Positions 22,000-32,836 of a stretch of DNA of 64,000 nucleotides are shown here, piece by piece. Source of the DNA: Capronia americana (Eukaryota > Ascomycota > Eurotiomycetes > Chaetothyriales > Herpotrichiellaceae); assembly GCA_016110215.1 (NCBI GenBank), contig JADWQD010000022.1, forward strand, positions 333,365 through 397,364, in the 5' to 3' direction. A program made the position numbers and the translations under genes. The notes beneath the pieces are model-generated. The model was not told the origin of the DNA, ran no database searches, and saw nothing but the letters and a program-made list of their open reading frames with translations. How positions within the stretch are numbered: position 1 is the first letter of the stretch; the number at the start of each line of letters is the position of its first letter.

Positions 22000-23267
22000 A
22001 TGGGGTGCGGTGCGAGTAAGGAAGACACAGCCGGCAAGGCAAGAAACGATGAGATTGAAAATCAACTCAAGAGGGACAAGATGGCCCAGCGCAACGAGAT
22101 CAAGATGCTACTACTAGGTGGGTTGAATTTCTAGCAATGTTGGCAGTATACATCCTAACGATTCTCCAGGCGCTGGTGAATCTGGGAAGTCCACGATCCT
22201 CAAGCAAATGAAGCTCATCCACGAGGGCGGATACTCGCGTGACGAACGCGAATCTTTCAAGGAAATCATCTTCTCCAACACCGTCCAATCCATGCGCGTA
22301 ATTCTAGAAGCGATGGAGTCTCTGGAGCTACCACTGGACGATCAACGAGCCGAGTATCACGTCCAGACAATCTTCATGCAACCGCAACAGATCGAGGGAG
22401 ATAGCATGCCACCTGAGGTTGGGGCGGCCATCAAAGCACTGTGGCAGGACGTTGGCGTTCAAGAATGCTTTAAGCGGTCAAGAGAATACCAGCTCAACGA
22501 TTCGGCACGATAGTGAGTGGAAATCTGCGCCTGTACGAGACATACTGGCTGACGTCGTATGATAGCTACTTCGACTCGATTGACCGCATTGCTGCCCACG
22601 ACTACCTTCCTAACGATCAGGATGTCCTGCGATCTCGAGTAAAGACCACTGGTATCACCGAGACTACCTTCATCATTCAGGATCTAACATATCGCATGTT
22701 CGACGTTGGTGGACAGCGCTCAGAACGAAAGAAGTGGATTCATTGCTTCGAAAACGTCACAACCATTCTGTTCCTAGTGGCCATCTCGGAATACGACCAA
22801 CTCCTCTTCGAGGATGAGACGGTCAACCGCATGCAGGAGGCGCTCACACTCTTCGACAGCATCTGCAATTCTAGATGGTTCATCAAGACCAGCATAATCC
22901 TCTTCTTGAACAAGATCGACAGATTCAAGGAGAAGCTTCCCGTGAGCCCAATGCAAAACTACTTCCCCGACTATGAAGGTTCGTAACTTTCCAGCAGTGT
23001 CAAGGAACATTCACTCATTTTGTGCTATAGGCGGTCCGGACTATGCTGCTGCTTGCGACTACATCCTGAACCGATTTGTGTCGCTCAATCAAGCAGAGAC
23101 GAAACAAATTTATACCCACTTCACATGCGCGACGGATACCACGCAGATAAGATTCGTCATGGGCGCCGTCAACGGTAAGCTTTGGCCACCCATCCACAAT
23201 ATCCGATTTCTAACCAGTCTCAGATATCATCATCCAGGAAAATCTTCGAATGTGCGGTCTCATATGA
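22000..23267 (+). CDS. Heterotrimeric G-protein alpha subunit, fungal group I (G-alpha-i like)
   Basis: A signalling GTPase that couples receptors to growth, conidiation and cAMP control at the plasma membrane. Five exons (22000-22117, 22170-22512, 22566-22978, 23031-23174, 23224-23267) give 353 residues, the standard group I length; introns are 49-53 bp. MGCGAS supplies N-myristoylation at Gly2 and palmitoylation at Cys3. GAGESGKST is the P-loop. Arg178 is the switch I arginine (SRVKTTGITE), and DVGGQRSE carries the catalytic Gln204. FLNKIDRF is the guanine-specific NKxD, and TCATDT is the G5 loop. The C-terminus ENLRMCGLI carries the pertussis-toxin-type cysteine four residues from the end. 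All key residues are intact, so the gene looks functional. Confidence 0.97.
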
Positions 23268-24221
23268 TGACCAACACCTTGATCGCGTTGCGTCATTTCT
23301 GCCCTGATTTGCTCACGACTTGCATATACCACCGGCGTTGGCAGGGTCGGCTTTATTCTCTTTTTCTCCTTGACATTGGCGAAGAATTGCCTATTCCCGA
23401 CTTCGAATCACAATCGCGATTGACGTCGGATACCGATTCCCCCTTCTTCGAGATTAGCGGATTTCCAGAACCCACGGCGTTCGGACCCTTGTCAAAAGCG
23501 ACGAAGACTTGAGGAAAGTTGAGGACTTCCTATTTCTCCACTGCTTTGCGCAGCCAATTCTACCCAGGTCGCCGGCGTACTCTTCCTGTACCGATGAATT
23601 ATGCCAGCCAAAAGCGACCCCATTTTCCCTTGCAACTTGATGGAAGGATTCAAAGACTCGACGGACGACTAAAGTGGAGCAGAGCGCTGATAGCTGGTGT
23701 AGCATGCGCAGAGGTGACGATGGAGGATTGGGAGCTTGTGCTTGAATAGACTTTCGGACCAGAGAACCAGGCCATTGTATATCACCTTTCTCCGAAAGAC
23801 AGACATAAGCGAGCAAATACGAGACGACTGTAAATCTTCCTGGTGCATTGGATTCAAGCCCCCACAATAGCTTCGAAGGGCTGCGAATAATGCTTAGGGC
23901 AACTAACTAACTACCAGGTGGCTACCTTGTGGAGAACATCTGACTGCATAACAGTTCAGCAATGCTCACTTCGCATCAGCTTCCTCTCAACATCAGCTCA
24001 CTCGCACACTCACCTCTCGGTCTGAACAGAGGATGATGAAAGGACACTTTTGAGATTCCGAAATTCCCGATGGTCAGGCCAACAGCGAGACTGAGGCCTC
24101 GCAGCCCTGGGCCACAAATGTTGTATCAGCCGCACACCATTCCACTCCAGCGATCGACGCGCAGATCAGAAGTACGAAAGACTTTCCGAATGCGAAGCGG
24201 CACTGCGGTGCCAGCTCGTAA
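23268..24221. other. Intergenic region between convergent G-alpha and oxidoreductase genes
   Basis: About 0.95 kb of 3' flanking DNA for both genes. Open frames on both strands lack any recognisable motif. A short TAACTAACTAAC run lies near 23900. Confidence 0.5.
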
Positions 24222-25446
24222 TTACTCGGTAAATCTCGACTGATCTACTTTGACGACGACCTTGCCTCTGGCGCGTCTACTTAACATCCTTTCATACGCC
24301 TGGTGTGATTGTTAGCGTACATCCAGCGCTTCACGGTTAACGTTCGGGCTCCCCACATTTGGCACATCGTTAAAGTCCCAAATCGAATCGATGGGTACTG
24401 TCAGCTTCCCTTCTTCGCAGAGTTCCTTCAACTTCTGGAGGCCGTCGGACGTGCACGTGGAAGTCACCTGGACGTATCTCCTCGGTGTCCCGCCCAGAAG
24501 GCGAGGCCACAGAACGTTCCTCAACATCCGACTAACCGCTACCAGCATACTGCCGTACGTGTAGTGTTCGAAGGCGACGCCGACAGTAACGTAGGATCCG
24601 CTTTCCTTCAAGAAGTCGGCGCAGTTATCGAATAGTGATTGCACGCCATACGCGTCGATGATGGTATCGAACTTTTCGCCCGAGAATTTCTCCCCCAGCA
24701 GTTTATGGACAGGTGTTTGCGTCCGGTGGTCGACGACCTAGTCGGTGTCAGTGCAAGGAGATGAAATAGAATGCACAAGGAACAGAAAAGAAAGCCGTTC
24801 ACACCTCTTCTGCGCCGAGTTCTCGAGCGAATTGTTCTTTGTCGCGAGAGCAGACTACCACGAGTCGACCTTCCTTTCCAATTATATTTCGAACCATCTG
24901 CGTGACCAAAGATCCAATGCCTCCAGCAGCGCCATTGACGAGGATCTTTTGCCCCGGTTTCAGCTCGGCTTTTTCCACCAGACACAGAGCCGTGCATCCT
25001 GCAATCGGCAAACCAGCAGCTGCTTGCATATCCATCTCTTTCGGGACAATGGTCACATAGCAGGCGTCGAGGACGACGTAGTCGCTGAGGCTACCGTGCC
25101 CTTTCAAATGGTCCGACACGGGTATACTCCCAAAAACGTCGATTCCTGGCTTCAACCCGCGGGAAGGGTCCACGTCGACGCCCACATCCACGATCTGTCC
25201 TGCAAAATCCATCTCGGGAATGCTCGGCTTTGTCCTTAGAAACGAAGGACATAGCTGCATCATCACGGACCCTGCTGGATTGAGAGCTGCATACTTGACA
25301 CGCACCAGGACCTGTGTTCCGGAACTGAACTGCGGTCGGGGGAGATTGTTGTGCAGTGCAAGGACCTTCTCCGGAGGGCCAGTAGTATCGTGTGTCCAGG
25401 CTCGAACTTTCAGAAGCGGCGTCTGAGACCCTCCTTCCATGGTCAT
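24222..25446 (-). CDS. Zinc-type alcohol dehydrogenase-like / quinone oxidoreductase (MDR family, RTN4IP1-like)
   Basis: An NADPH-dependent medium-chain reductase. Three exons on the minus strand (24805-25446, 24357-24737, 24222-24299) give 366 residues. The N-terminal GroES-like fold includes VRVKYAALNPAG and GMDFAGQIVDVG-like sequence (PEMDFAGQIVDVG). The nucleotide-binding motif is NGAAGGIGSLVTQMV. The catalytic zinc ligands of true alcohol dehydrogenases are not obvious, so a quinone- or enone-reducing role fits better. The third exon is short but convincing: AYERMLSRRARGKVVVKVD is the classic family C-terminus. Without its intron (24300-24356) the protein would stop early at a TAA. Substrate unknown. 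Two ATGs lie at the start (25446 and 25440). Confidence 0.88.
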
Positions 25447-26100
25447 TTCCAGACTGCGACGCTATTATTAGCTCCGGGGAAACTGAACGCCGAGAATCTG
25501 GAGTTTGGCATAGGCTCATATAGTTAGGGAGAAGACGATTTTTCGGCTCGACAAGGGTCGCTACCTCAGACAAGTGAATCAATCCATGGAGGACAACCCT
25601 GGGCCAGGGGTTTATATCAAGTTGGATTGGTGTCTGCCTGCCTGTCAGAGGTGAAAAGAGTGCTAAGGTAGCATCGTGTCTTGGAAGGGGACAGTCAAGC
25701 TTTGTGTTGGGGACGAATCACACTGCCACAGTGCACAGCACCCGCTGTCTGTCTGTCTCTGTATATCAGTGTTGTGCCGACGAGGGGCACCACCTCTAAC
25801 CCAGTAACGTCAGTCTCAAGGCTGCTGGAGACTTGGGAAAGACGGTCTCCAGTATTTGTGGGTGGATACACATGGACGACATGATAACGAACACAGTACA
25901 CAGTAGTAAACCGTGTTGGAGTCGCAGGAGTGATTGGTCGCGTCCATGTCCAACAGCAGTCAAGGCAGCTAGCCGGGGTCGGATATCAAATCCTGCCCCC
26001 GTGACCTGCGAACCACGTATCCCGTAATTTACATTATGCAAAGCAGGCCGAGCATCGCGGGTGTAGAGTCACATAGACCTGTTTGCAACCCACTAATTCA
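25447..26100. other. Divergent intergenic region, oxidoreductase to Use1
   Basis: These 654 bases hold both promoters. A short TCTG repeat (CTGTCTGTCTGTCTC) lies near 25745. No other feature is seen. Confidence 0.5.
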
Positions 26101-27171
26101 ATGTCTTTGACCACGGCTCTTAGACCTGTCGGCCTACCGTTCGGCGGTGGTCCAAGGCGAGAACATTCAGTGGCTGACAACCTTTCCACGCGACCGTTCC
26201 ATCACGAAGTCGGCTACATCAACCTCCACCGTACCCTCCTCCGCTATCAGCACTTGATTCTCCTGACGCCATCCTCCTCCGCCAACGACAGCACAGAGCT
26301 GACGCCACTGCAACGGCAAATACAGGCCGAGCTATGGTCGCCTTTACCGTACCATCGCACGAAATGGCTACGCAACGTGGAAGGGGCTCGGACGTCGCTG
26401 CTGCAGCTGGAGAGAAAGGCTCAGAATATCCGAGTACAACGAGCAAAGCACGATGCAATCAAGGATCTGGCCGAGAAAAGGGCTGTCATCAAGAGGCTGC
26501 GGAACAGGATAGAGGAAATCGGTACGGAGGTTGACTTGATGGCTACAGACAACTGGAAACCGCCGTTTCGAGATGATGAGGCGGAAACAATATACGACTT
26601 TCTGCAGAAGCACTGCGACTCTCGAGGCCTAGCGAGTGCGGTAGTCGAGAACGACCGGGATGCGCCGCTGAACGAAGGCAAGACTGTGACGAAAATGGAG
26701 GAAGAACCATCGACTACAGACAAGCAGGGTGACAAAGGGACAAAAGAAGAGTTATTCGGGTCATCAAGTTTACGACGCAGAGGCAAGGGGCAAGATGAGG
26801 CTGACAGGGCTTCTGCGCAAACAAGTGGCTTCTCAAATCTTCCTGTCACGGAACGGTCACTGCTGGATTCCTCGAAGGTGCACGAGGACATCACAGCATC
26901 TCTCGTGAACATGGCAGCTCAGCTCAAGCAAGAGCAGCGGAAGTTGCAGTTCTCTCTCGAGCAGGACAAGGGCATCTTGGGACGAGCAATCGAGGGGCTA
27001 GATGTCAGCCTAAGCGGCATGGAAGCTGCAAGCAAGAATATGAAATTCCTACAGCGAATGAGTGAAGAAGAAGGCTGGCTTGGGAGGCTGAAATTGTATG
27101 CCATGATCTTTGGCATGTGGATTGTGGCATTCCTGCTAGTGTTTGTATGCCCCAAGTTGAGATTTGGGTGA
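26101..27171 (+). CDS. USE1: SNARE protein Use1 (ER-Golgi retrograde traffic)
   Basis: A Q-SNARE of the endoplasmic reticulum that helps fuse COPI vesicles returning from the Golgi, with partners such as Ufe1, Sec20 and Sec22. Single exon, 356 residues. The N-terminal half is helical and basic. A Lys/Glu-rich linker (about 195-260) precedes the SNARE helix (HEDITASLVNMAAQLKQEQR, continuing through QFSLEQDKGILGRAIEGLD). A C-terminal membrane anchor (YAMIFGMWIVAFLLVFVCP) with a few residues in the lumen makes it tail-anchored. Length and order of parts fit the fungal Use1 family. The ATG at 26101 is the first in frame. Confidence 0.85.
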   Translation: MSLTTALRPVGLPFGGGPRREHSVADNLSTRPFHHEVGYINLHRTLLRYQHLILLTPSSSANDSTELTPLQRQIQAELWSPLPYHRTKWLRNVEGARTSLLQLERKAQNIRVQRAKHDAIKDLAEKRAVIKRLRNRIEEIGTEVDLMATDNWKPPFRDDEAETIYDFLQKHCDSRGLASAVVENDRDAPLNEGKTVTKMEEEPSTTDKQGDKGTKEELFGSSSLRRRGKGQDEADRASAQTSGFSNLPVTERSLLDSSKVHEDITASLVNMAAQLKQEQRKLQFSLEQDKGILGRAIEGLDVSLSGMEAASKNMKFLQRMSEEEGWLGRLKLYAMIFGMWIVAFLLVFVCPKLRFG

Positions 27172-27726
27172 GGGGGGATTGCACACGCGGGTCAAGCGAC
27201 AACTTGAAAGAATACGAGTACTGGGTATGCAAATTGAGGTGACGATCTAGTGAGTGGCATGCAACGAAGGGTCACCTGCCGAGGAAGTGAAGGGATAACA
27301 GTTGGTGGAAGCAATCGTTGCCACGAGAAGCTTCTTTGAGTCCTGAACAGGATCGAGGAAGCACGAATCGAGATCGAATCCAGGTTGAAGGTGCAATTCC
27401 GGTGCCAGGGGGTTGCGTGTTTGTTCCAAGATCCGGGCTTCTTTGTGCCTTCGCCCGAATCTCCGATGACGTCGATGGTGGGACCAAAGCTGAAAACATG
27501 CACATGCTTTCACTTGTATGGTACCTGCTGACCAGCAAGTGTCCAGTCCACCAGTCCCTGCCAAAGTTTCACGATGGCAACAGTCAAAATCGGACTCGAT
27601 CTTTGTCTATAAATCCCTGCTTTCGACCCTTTTCGACTCCCAACCAGAAATCTTATCCCAGAACACATATCCTACCAAGCAAAGACAACATTCAATACCA
27701 AAACAAACAACCCCACTTCTTCCAAT
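27172..27726. promoter_or_regulatory. Promoter region of the CsbD-like gene
   Basis: These 555 bases follow Use1. A TATA-type box (TATAAA) lies at 27608-27613, about 115 bp before the ATG, which is unusually clear for this window. An AGGGG word, the core of stress-response elements, is seen near 27403. The leader just before the ATG is A/C-rich (CAAAACAAACAACCCC), typical of highly expressed fungal genes. Confidence 0.55.
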
Positions 27727-28327
27727 ATGTCTTCCAACGATAACACCTCAACCCTCAAGTCAGTTGTTGACACCGCTACTGGCTATGTCCAGTCGGGTAT
27801 TGCCGCTGTGACTGGTAGCGCTGGTGACAAGGTGAGTCCCAGGTACATCAGGCCCTTCCCACTGGAGTGTTACTAACAACCTCTTTCAGGCGAAAGCCGA
27901 CGAGTACAAGAACAAGGGCGCCGCCGAATCTGACCTCTCCCACACCGCCGCAAAGGCTGGTCCTTTCACTATCAGCTCTTCTGGCGCACCTGCCAAGGAC
28001 AACCCCGACCGCACACAGGGATCATGGGATCAAACCGTCGGTAGTGCTAAGGAAACCGTGGGCAACCTCATCGGCAGCGAAGACCTCAAGCAACAAGGTC
28101 GCGAACAGAACTTGCAAGGTCAAGGTCAAGAAGCCAAGGGCCAATTGAGTGATCTTGGAAAGGGCGCCAGTGACCGTGCTCAAGGCGCTCTTGGGGGTGC
28201 GGTGGCTGCGCTCACAGGTGACCGCGCTGAGCAAGCCAAGTATCAAGATTTACATGACGAGGGCAAGACCAGACAACGTGGTGTCGAGTTAGACTTGGAC
28301 AAGCAGGCTGCCGCTCAGCAGAAATAG
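27727..28327 (+). CDS. CsbD-like stress-response protein
   Basis: Exons 27727-27831 and 27890-28327 give a hydrophilic 180-residue protein rich in Gly, Ala, Gln and Lys, with no cysteine. Repeated weakly amphipathic segments resemble the CsbD/Hmp1-type family: QGSWDQTVGSAKETVGNLIG and EAKGQLSDLGKGASDRAQGA. These small proteins accumulate under stress or in stationary phase; a role in binding unusual DNA has been proposed for related fungal proteins. The motif WDQTVGSAKE is the best family match. The intron has a TACTAAC branch site and a CTCTTTCAG acceptor. The TATA box and A-rich leader suggest strong, inducible expression. Confidence 0.85.
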
Positions 28328-28678
28328 ATTGAGCTGACCCCCTCCCACAGCAGGGAGCCTTCGGCATCTGTTGCATGACATGATGGACGAGAAGAAGACG
28401 ACAAGAGATAGACAGGGCGACGTTGTATGATTAGTCCTAGCCTTATGATACCCCAGAATTCAATGCGACGATGAGCTGTATCTGCCACTGTTTTTCTGTT
28501 GGAACCCTGATGCCATCCGCGGAAGCCAGTTCGGGCCCACGGATCCCCTTCTTGGTGACGCGGTTAACACTGATTACTAATGACCGATCTTGGCAGTCAT
28601 GGCGTCGTTGGATGGCTTTCTACATCTTCGAGCGGAAGGGACCATTGTTTTATTTTAATTGTAGCACCATCCTAGAGT
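28328..28678. other. Intergenic region, CsbD-like gene to Zn2Cys6 regulator
   Basis: These 351 bases between two co-directed genes hold nothing recognisable beyond 3' and 5' flanks. Confidence 0.45.
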
Positions 28679-30393
28679 ATGCCTTCAGCACGTCGCGGGT
28701 GCAAGATATGTCGGGAACGCAGAGTCAGAGTTAGTGATATTCCCCGACAATATGCAAGTATTCATATACCAACTCCTTTTACAGTGTGACATTGTTCAAC
28801 CAGTCTGCGGTCAATGCGAAAAGGCGTCGCGACAATGCATCTGGGACTCAGGCAACCATCAAGGTCTACTCTTCAAGGATGAGAATGCTTTTGCGAAAGG
28901 TCAACGCAGAAGACCTAAAAGAGCAAACCGCTCGAGAACTACCACCAGCCCGGCCATCATTGAGCCCAATATCTCGATCCCAGTCGATGTGCTCGCGTTT
29001 GCCTTCTATGCCCGGAACTTCCTGTTCCAGCCTGATGAAGTTCCCGAGTTTGCCCACGACTACACGAATTACGTTCTGCAGCAATGGAAGCGTACAGATC
29101 CAGACTCTAGCTTGCACCTGGCTATCCATGCTCATGCTCACGCTCTCTTCGGACGAGAAAAGAGACTCCAAAAAGCGACGGACCAAGCAGCAATCTTCTA
29201 TAGACAGAGTATAGCAAGACTTCAAGAGGAGATGCTGGAGTATCCCGGGCAGAAAATTGACGCGGGTTTGATTACAAGGATGTTACTTGGCGCCTACGAG
29301 GTTACCTCATACCGATCATCTCCTGCACTATTCCCTGCAACCTTTCTGACTGTTACGTAGAACACCAGCAGTCGAGCGTCCGAGCTAGGACTTGACGCTC
29401 CGACTCTTCACCATAATTCCAGGCATGAAATTTGGGCTCCTAACGCGATGCACCATTATGAAGCTGCAGTCACTCGGCTAGATCTATCAGCCGGAGACCT
29501 GCGTGGCACCGACTTAGCACTTAGAAGAGCTGTTCGAAGATCACTGGTAAGTTTCTAGTTGTCTGCTCCGCGGCTGGGACTATGTTTAATCATTGATGTC
29601 ATTCAAGATTAAGATTTGCATCTCAAATAGCATTCTTCTTTCGGATTTCATGGCAGATGGTAGGCAATTTGGGGAAGATGGATTTGTGCTCGAACTCGAT
29701 GCGGCCCTTATTGAAGCTGGACGACTTCAAACAAACGCCAAAGCCTTACCTCCAGACAAGTTGAATTCCGGCTTTGAACTCGAATTGTTAAAGGAGTGTG
29801 CAAGAAAAACCGCGGTACTTGATACCACCCTCGCTACATGGCCGACTAGTCTACCTGATGGTTTCGGGGTTACGCTTTGCGGCAGCAGTTGCGCTGAGCC
29901 AACCAGGTCTATCAAATTACCATTCGAGGATATGTTCCACGTTTATCAAAGTCACGCTCATGCCTTCTTCTGGAACACGCAAAGAGCTCTGCGCATCTTT
30001 GTCAACAGTCTTCGCATACGATGTCTCTCACAGCTTCAAAGTCTCCCGTCTGCCTCTACTGCACTTGCTGACGAATTGGATCACTGCCACCGGAACATTG
30101 AATCCTTAACCACAGATCTGTGTGCAAGTATCCCCTTCTATCTCCAATATTCTATACCGACCAGGAAAGGGTTCGAAGAGGTCACGATGGAGAAGCGGCT
30201 CATCTTCTCTAATGCCGAAATTGTGCCAAAGATGGCAGCATTCCTAGCTTGGCCTCTAGCAATAGCTGTGGGCTCAGAAGCCGTGCATGCGACTCGACGG
30301 GAATGGTTGAGATCAATTTTGACAAAGGTGGCGGACTCTTTGCAAGATGCTGCTCTTCAAATCGTCGTTGACCGCAGCAGCTTCAAGTCCTAG
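28679..30393 (+). CDS. Zn2Cys6 fungal transcription factor
   Basis: Four exons (28679-28729, 28785-29300, 29361-29546, 29608-30393) give 512 residues with phase kept. The binuclear zinc cluster is complete: Cys8, Cys11, Cys18, Cys25, Cys28 and Cys35, in the spacing CX2CX6CX6CX2CX6C. It is split after Arg17 by the first intron. A basic stretch (RRRPKRANRSR) follows and may be the nuclear signal. The rest is the loosely conserved helical domain of Zn2Cys6 regulators (VLAFAFYARNFLF, HAHALFGREKRL, and a C-terminal LIFSNAEIVPKMAAFLAWPL). Targets unknown. The short-chain dehydrogenase that starts 520 bp downstream on the same strand is a possible target, but that is only inference. The second donor (GTTACC) is weak. 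Confidence 0.82.
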
Positions 30394-30912
30394 GCTCCTG
30401 GCCTCAAGCCAATAGGTCCGTGCCAGCCCCGAAACAGCTCAATATAAATACTGCAATTTGGGCTGCCGAAGGCAGACAAACAGTGCCAAGTTCATGGTTG
30501 AGATCGAGAGAGCATTGCCTCAATATCATTCAACGCCTATGACACTTCGAAGTGCGCCCCGTCAAACGACGCCGAGCTCGCTGTTTTATCCCAAGCTGGT
30601 ATAGCCTGATCAAAATTAATCAGCACAGCCAATAGAGGGTACTTCCCCACAGCCTGGCCGAATATTTGTGGAAACCCCTAGTGGTTGCAAACAACTTGTC
30701 TATGGATCCCTGGAACAGAATTAGTTCCTGTGTTCATGCTCACTGCTTGAGTAGCTTGGCCAGAGTGCAAATGAAGGGCAATATTACAAATCCAGGGACG
30801 GGAAGGTGGGGTATAAACAGGCTCAGCATCTTCTCTCTCTTTCATGCTAGGAAGTATTCTTTCATACGAATACTCTGACAAGACCGCCCCACCAATACCC
30901 AACATCACGCAG
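30394..30912. other. Intergenic region, Zn2Cys6 regulator to dehydrogenase
   Basis: About 520 bp. It includes an AATATAAATA word near 30441. An extra in-frame ATG at 30844 could lengthen the dehydrogenase by 23 residues. Confidence 0.45.
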
Positions 30913-31942
30913 ATGGCTCCGACAATAGCAAGATCAAGGGAACTCACAGGCTCCGAAGCCGTCAAGGCCTTTGCGGAATATATCGTTGGCAAAACGAGTA
31001 AGTACATTGTCGCGAATCCAGTCGAACCTGCCGCCATTTACTAAATCGAGCTCTCAATAAGTTATCATCACCGGCGCCAGTGCCGATGGGCTGGGGGCTC
31101 AAACAGCACTGGACATCGCACACGCAAAGCCTGCCAACATCATCCTGCTTGCTCGTGATGCCACGAAAGTCCATCCAGTCATCGACAAGATCAATAAGAT
31201 CAGTCCTGCAACCCAAGCAGCTTTTGTGCCCATCAATCTCGACGACCTTGACTCCGTCCGCACCGCCGCAGCCGAAGTCAGCAAGCTGGTGTTTCCCAGC
31301 GGCAAGATCGGTGTGCTCATCAACAACGCCGGAATCATGGCCGTTCCCTATGCCACGACCAAGCTCGGCATCGAATCGCAGTTCGCAACCAATCATCTCG
31401 GCCACTTCGTCTTGACGCAGAAGCTGATGCCGCTTATCAAGGCCGGTGGAGCCAGCGCCCGCATCGTGAACTTATCCTCCAGCGGTTATCGTATCGCACC
31501 ATTTCGCCCCGACGACATCAACTTTGGCGACGGCAAAACGTATCACCCACTGTCAGGTTATGGACAGTCTAAGACTGCCAACATCCTGTTCAGCAAAGGT
31601 CTTGCGAAGCGCGGAGTCACGTCGTTTGCCGTGCACCCGGGCCTGATCATGACCACGCATCTCTCGGACGAAGTGGACATCACGGTATTTGGCGCCATTG
31701 ATGAGGTCACAGAGGCGAACACGGGCAGGCTATTTGGGGCAATGGACCACCCAAAAACAATCGAGCAGGGTGACGCCACCACAATTGTTGCAGCGTTCGA
31801 TCCGACCATTGCCGACCAAAGCGGTGGATATCTGGCCGATAGCGTAGTGGTCGATGTGCTTGACCACGCAAAAGATGAGGTGATGGTCGAGAAGCTGTGG
31901 GAGATTAGTGAGAAGCTGGCTGGCGAGAGATTCACTGTCTGA
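30913..31942 (+). CDS. Short-chain dehydrogenase/reductase (WWOX/retinol-dehydrogenase-like)
   Basis: Exons 30913-30997 and 31062-31942 give 321 residues. The Rossmann cofactor motif is split by the intron and reads TIIITGASADGLGAQ after joining. It departs slightly from the usual TGxxxGIG. The NNAG motif is in LINNAGIMAVPY. The catalytic Ser lies in IVNLSSSGYR and the Tyr/Lys pair in YGQSK. HPGLIMTTHL follows as in the family. It probably uses NADPH to oxidise or reduce a small carbonyl or alcohol; the substrate cannot be told. The start at 30913 (MAPTIARSRELTG) fits the usual N-terminal length; an earlier ATG at 30844 is possible. Confidence 0.88.
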
Positions 31943-32836
31943 TCAATGGGTAGGAAGCGACAAGTGGCTGATATAGTGACTAGCCGTGGATCAATAGTCT
32001 TATCGAGACACCGGTGATCCCTCACCTTACTCTCGCGATCATAAGGGCGGAATGGGTAAGTCAGACAACCACAGAATGCAACAACCACAAAACGATCTTA
32101 TGAGCCGTTTCTACCATTAGCCCGCACTAGACATGCCATCCATCGCTCAGTCTGCGGCGGAGTGTGAGACTTAGCAGGACCGCTCGAAGTGTATCGGTGT
32201 CCGTGAATGGGGTGTCGCGAATCGAGTCATCGGGATTTAGGAGTTAATCCTAGTGCCACACTCTCCGTGACAAAGGCATAGTGTTCACGAATGTAGTAAT
32301 CTGGTCCGACTTGGTAGGCATGGTAGATAGAGGTAGGTAGTCGATATTAGTAGGCTACTTCTTCGCCACGGCCTCTCTCAAAGGCCCCCCTTCGATAATT
32401 GAAAGACGGTCGTCAAGTCTTAGGCGGGACGGGATTGTAGAAGGATGATTGTGATCGTCAAGCGTTGACGTGGATATATCGAGAGAGGAGAGAAAGCGAT
32501 AATCGAAACCCCCTCCAGACGACGGAGGGGAGTAAAATGTGACTACGTGATCTGCTCGAGTAAACCAACCCGTAAGGATGCTAGGAACCGACGCTACTTT
32601 GTGACGTTATTACTTGCTCGCAGGGCACTTCAGCACCCCAATCGGCAAGGCCAGATAAGGCAGGTGACGCTGGTCGCGCGAGTCGGGGGTGAGCAAGGGC
32701 GGCATCACCCAGTTTCCTGATCGGGCGGGAGACGCGGGCAGTTCAACCATACCTTGGCCAATGAGCAAGGCCCAACCCCAACAATGGATTGAATGTGCCT
32801 GTGTCAATCTGAACATTCCTAGATCATGTTGCGCCG
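31943..32836. other. Intergenic region, dehydrogenase to Vps23
   Basis: About 0.9 kb with stops in all frames and no protein-like stretch. A small run of TAGGTAG words lies near 32330. Nothing else is recognised. Confidence 0.5.
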
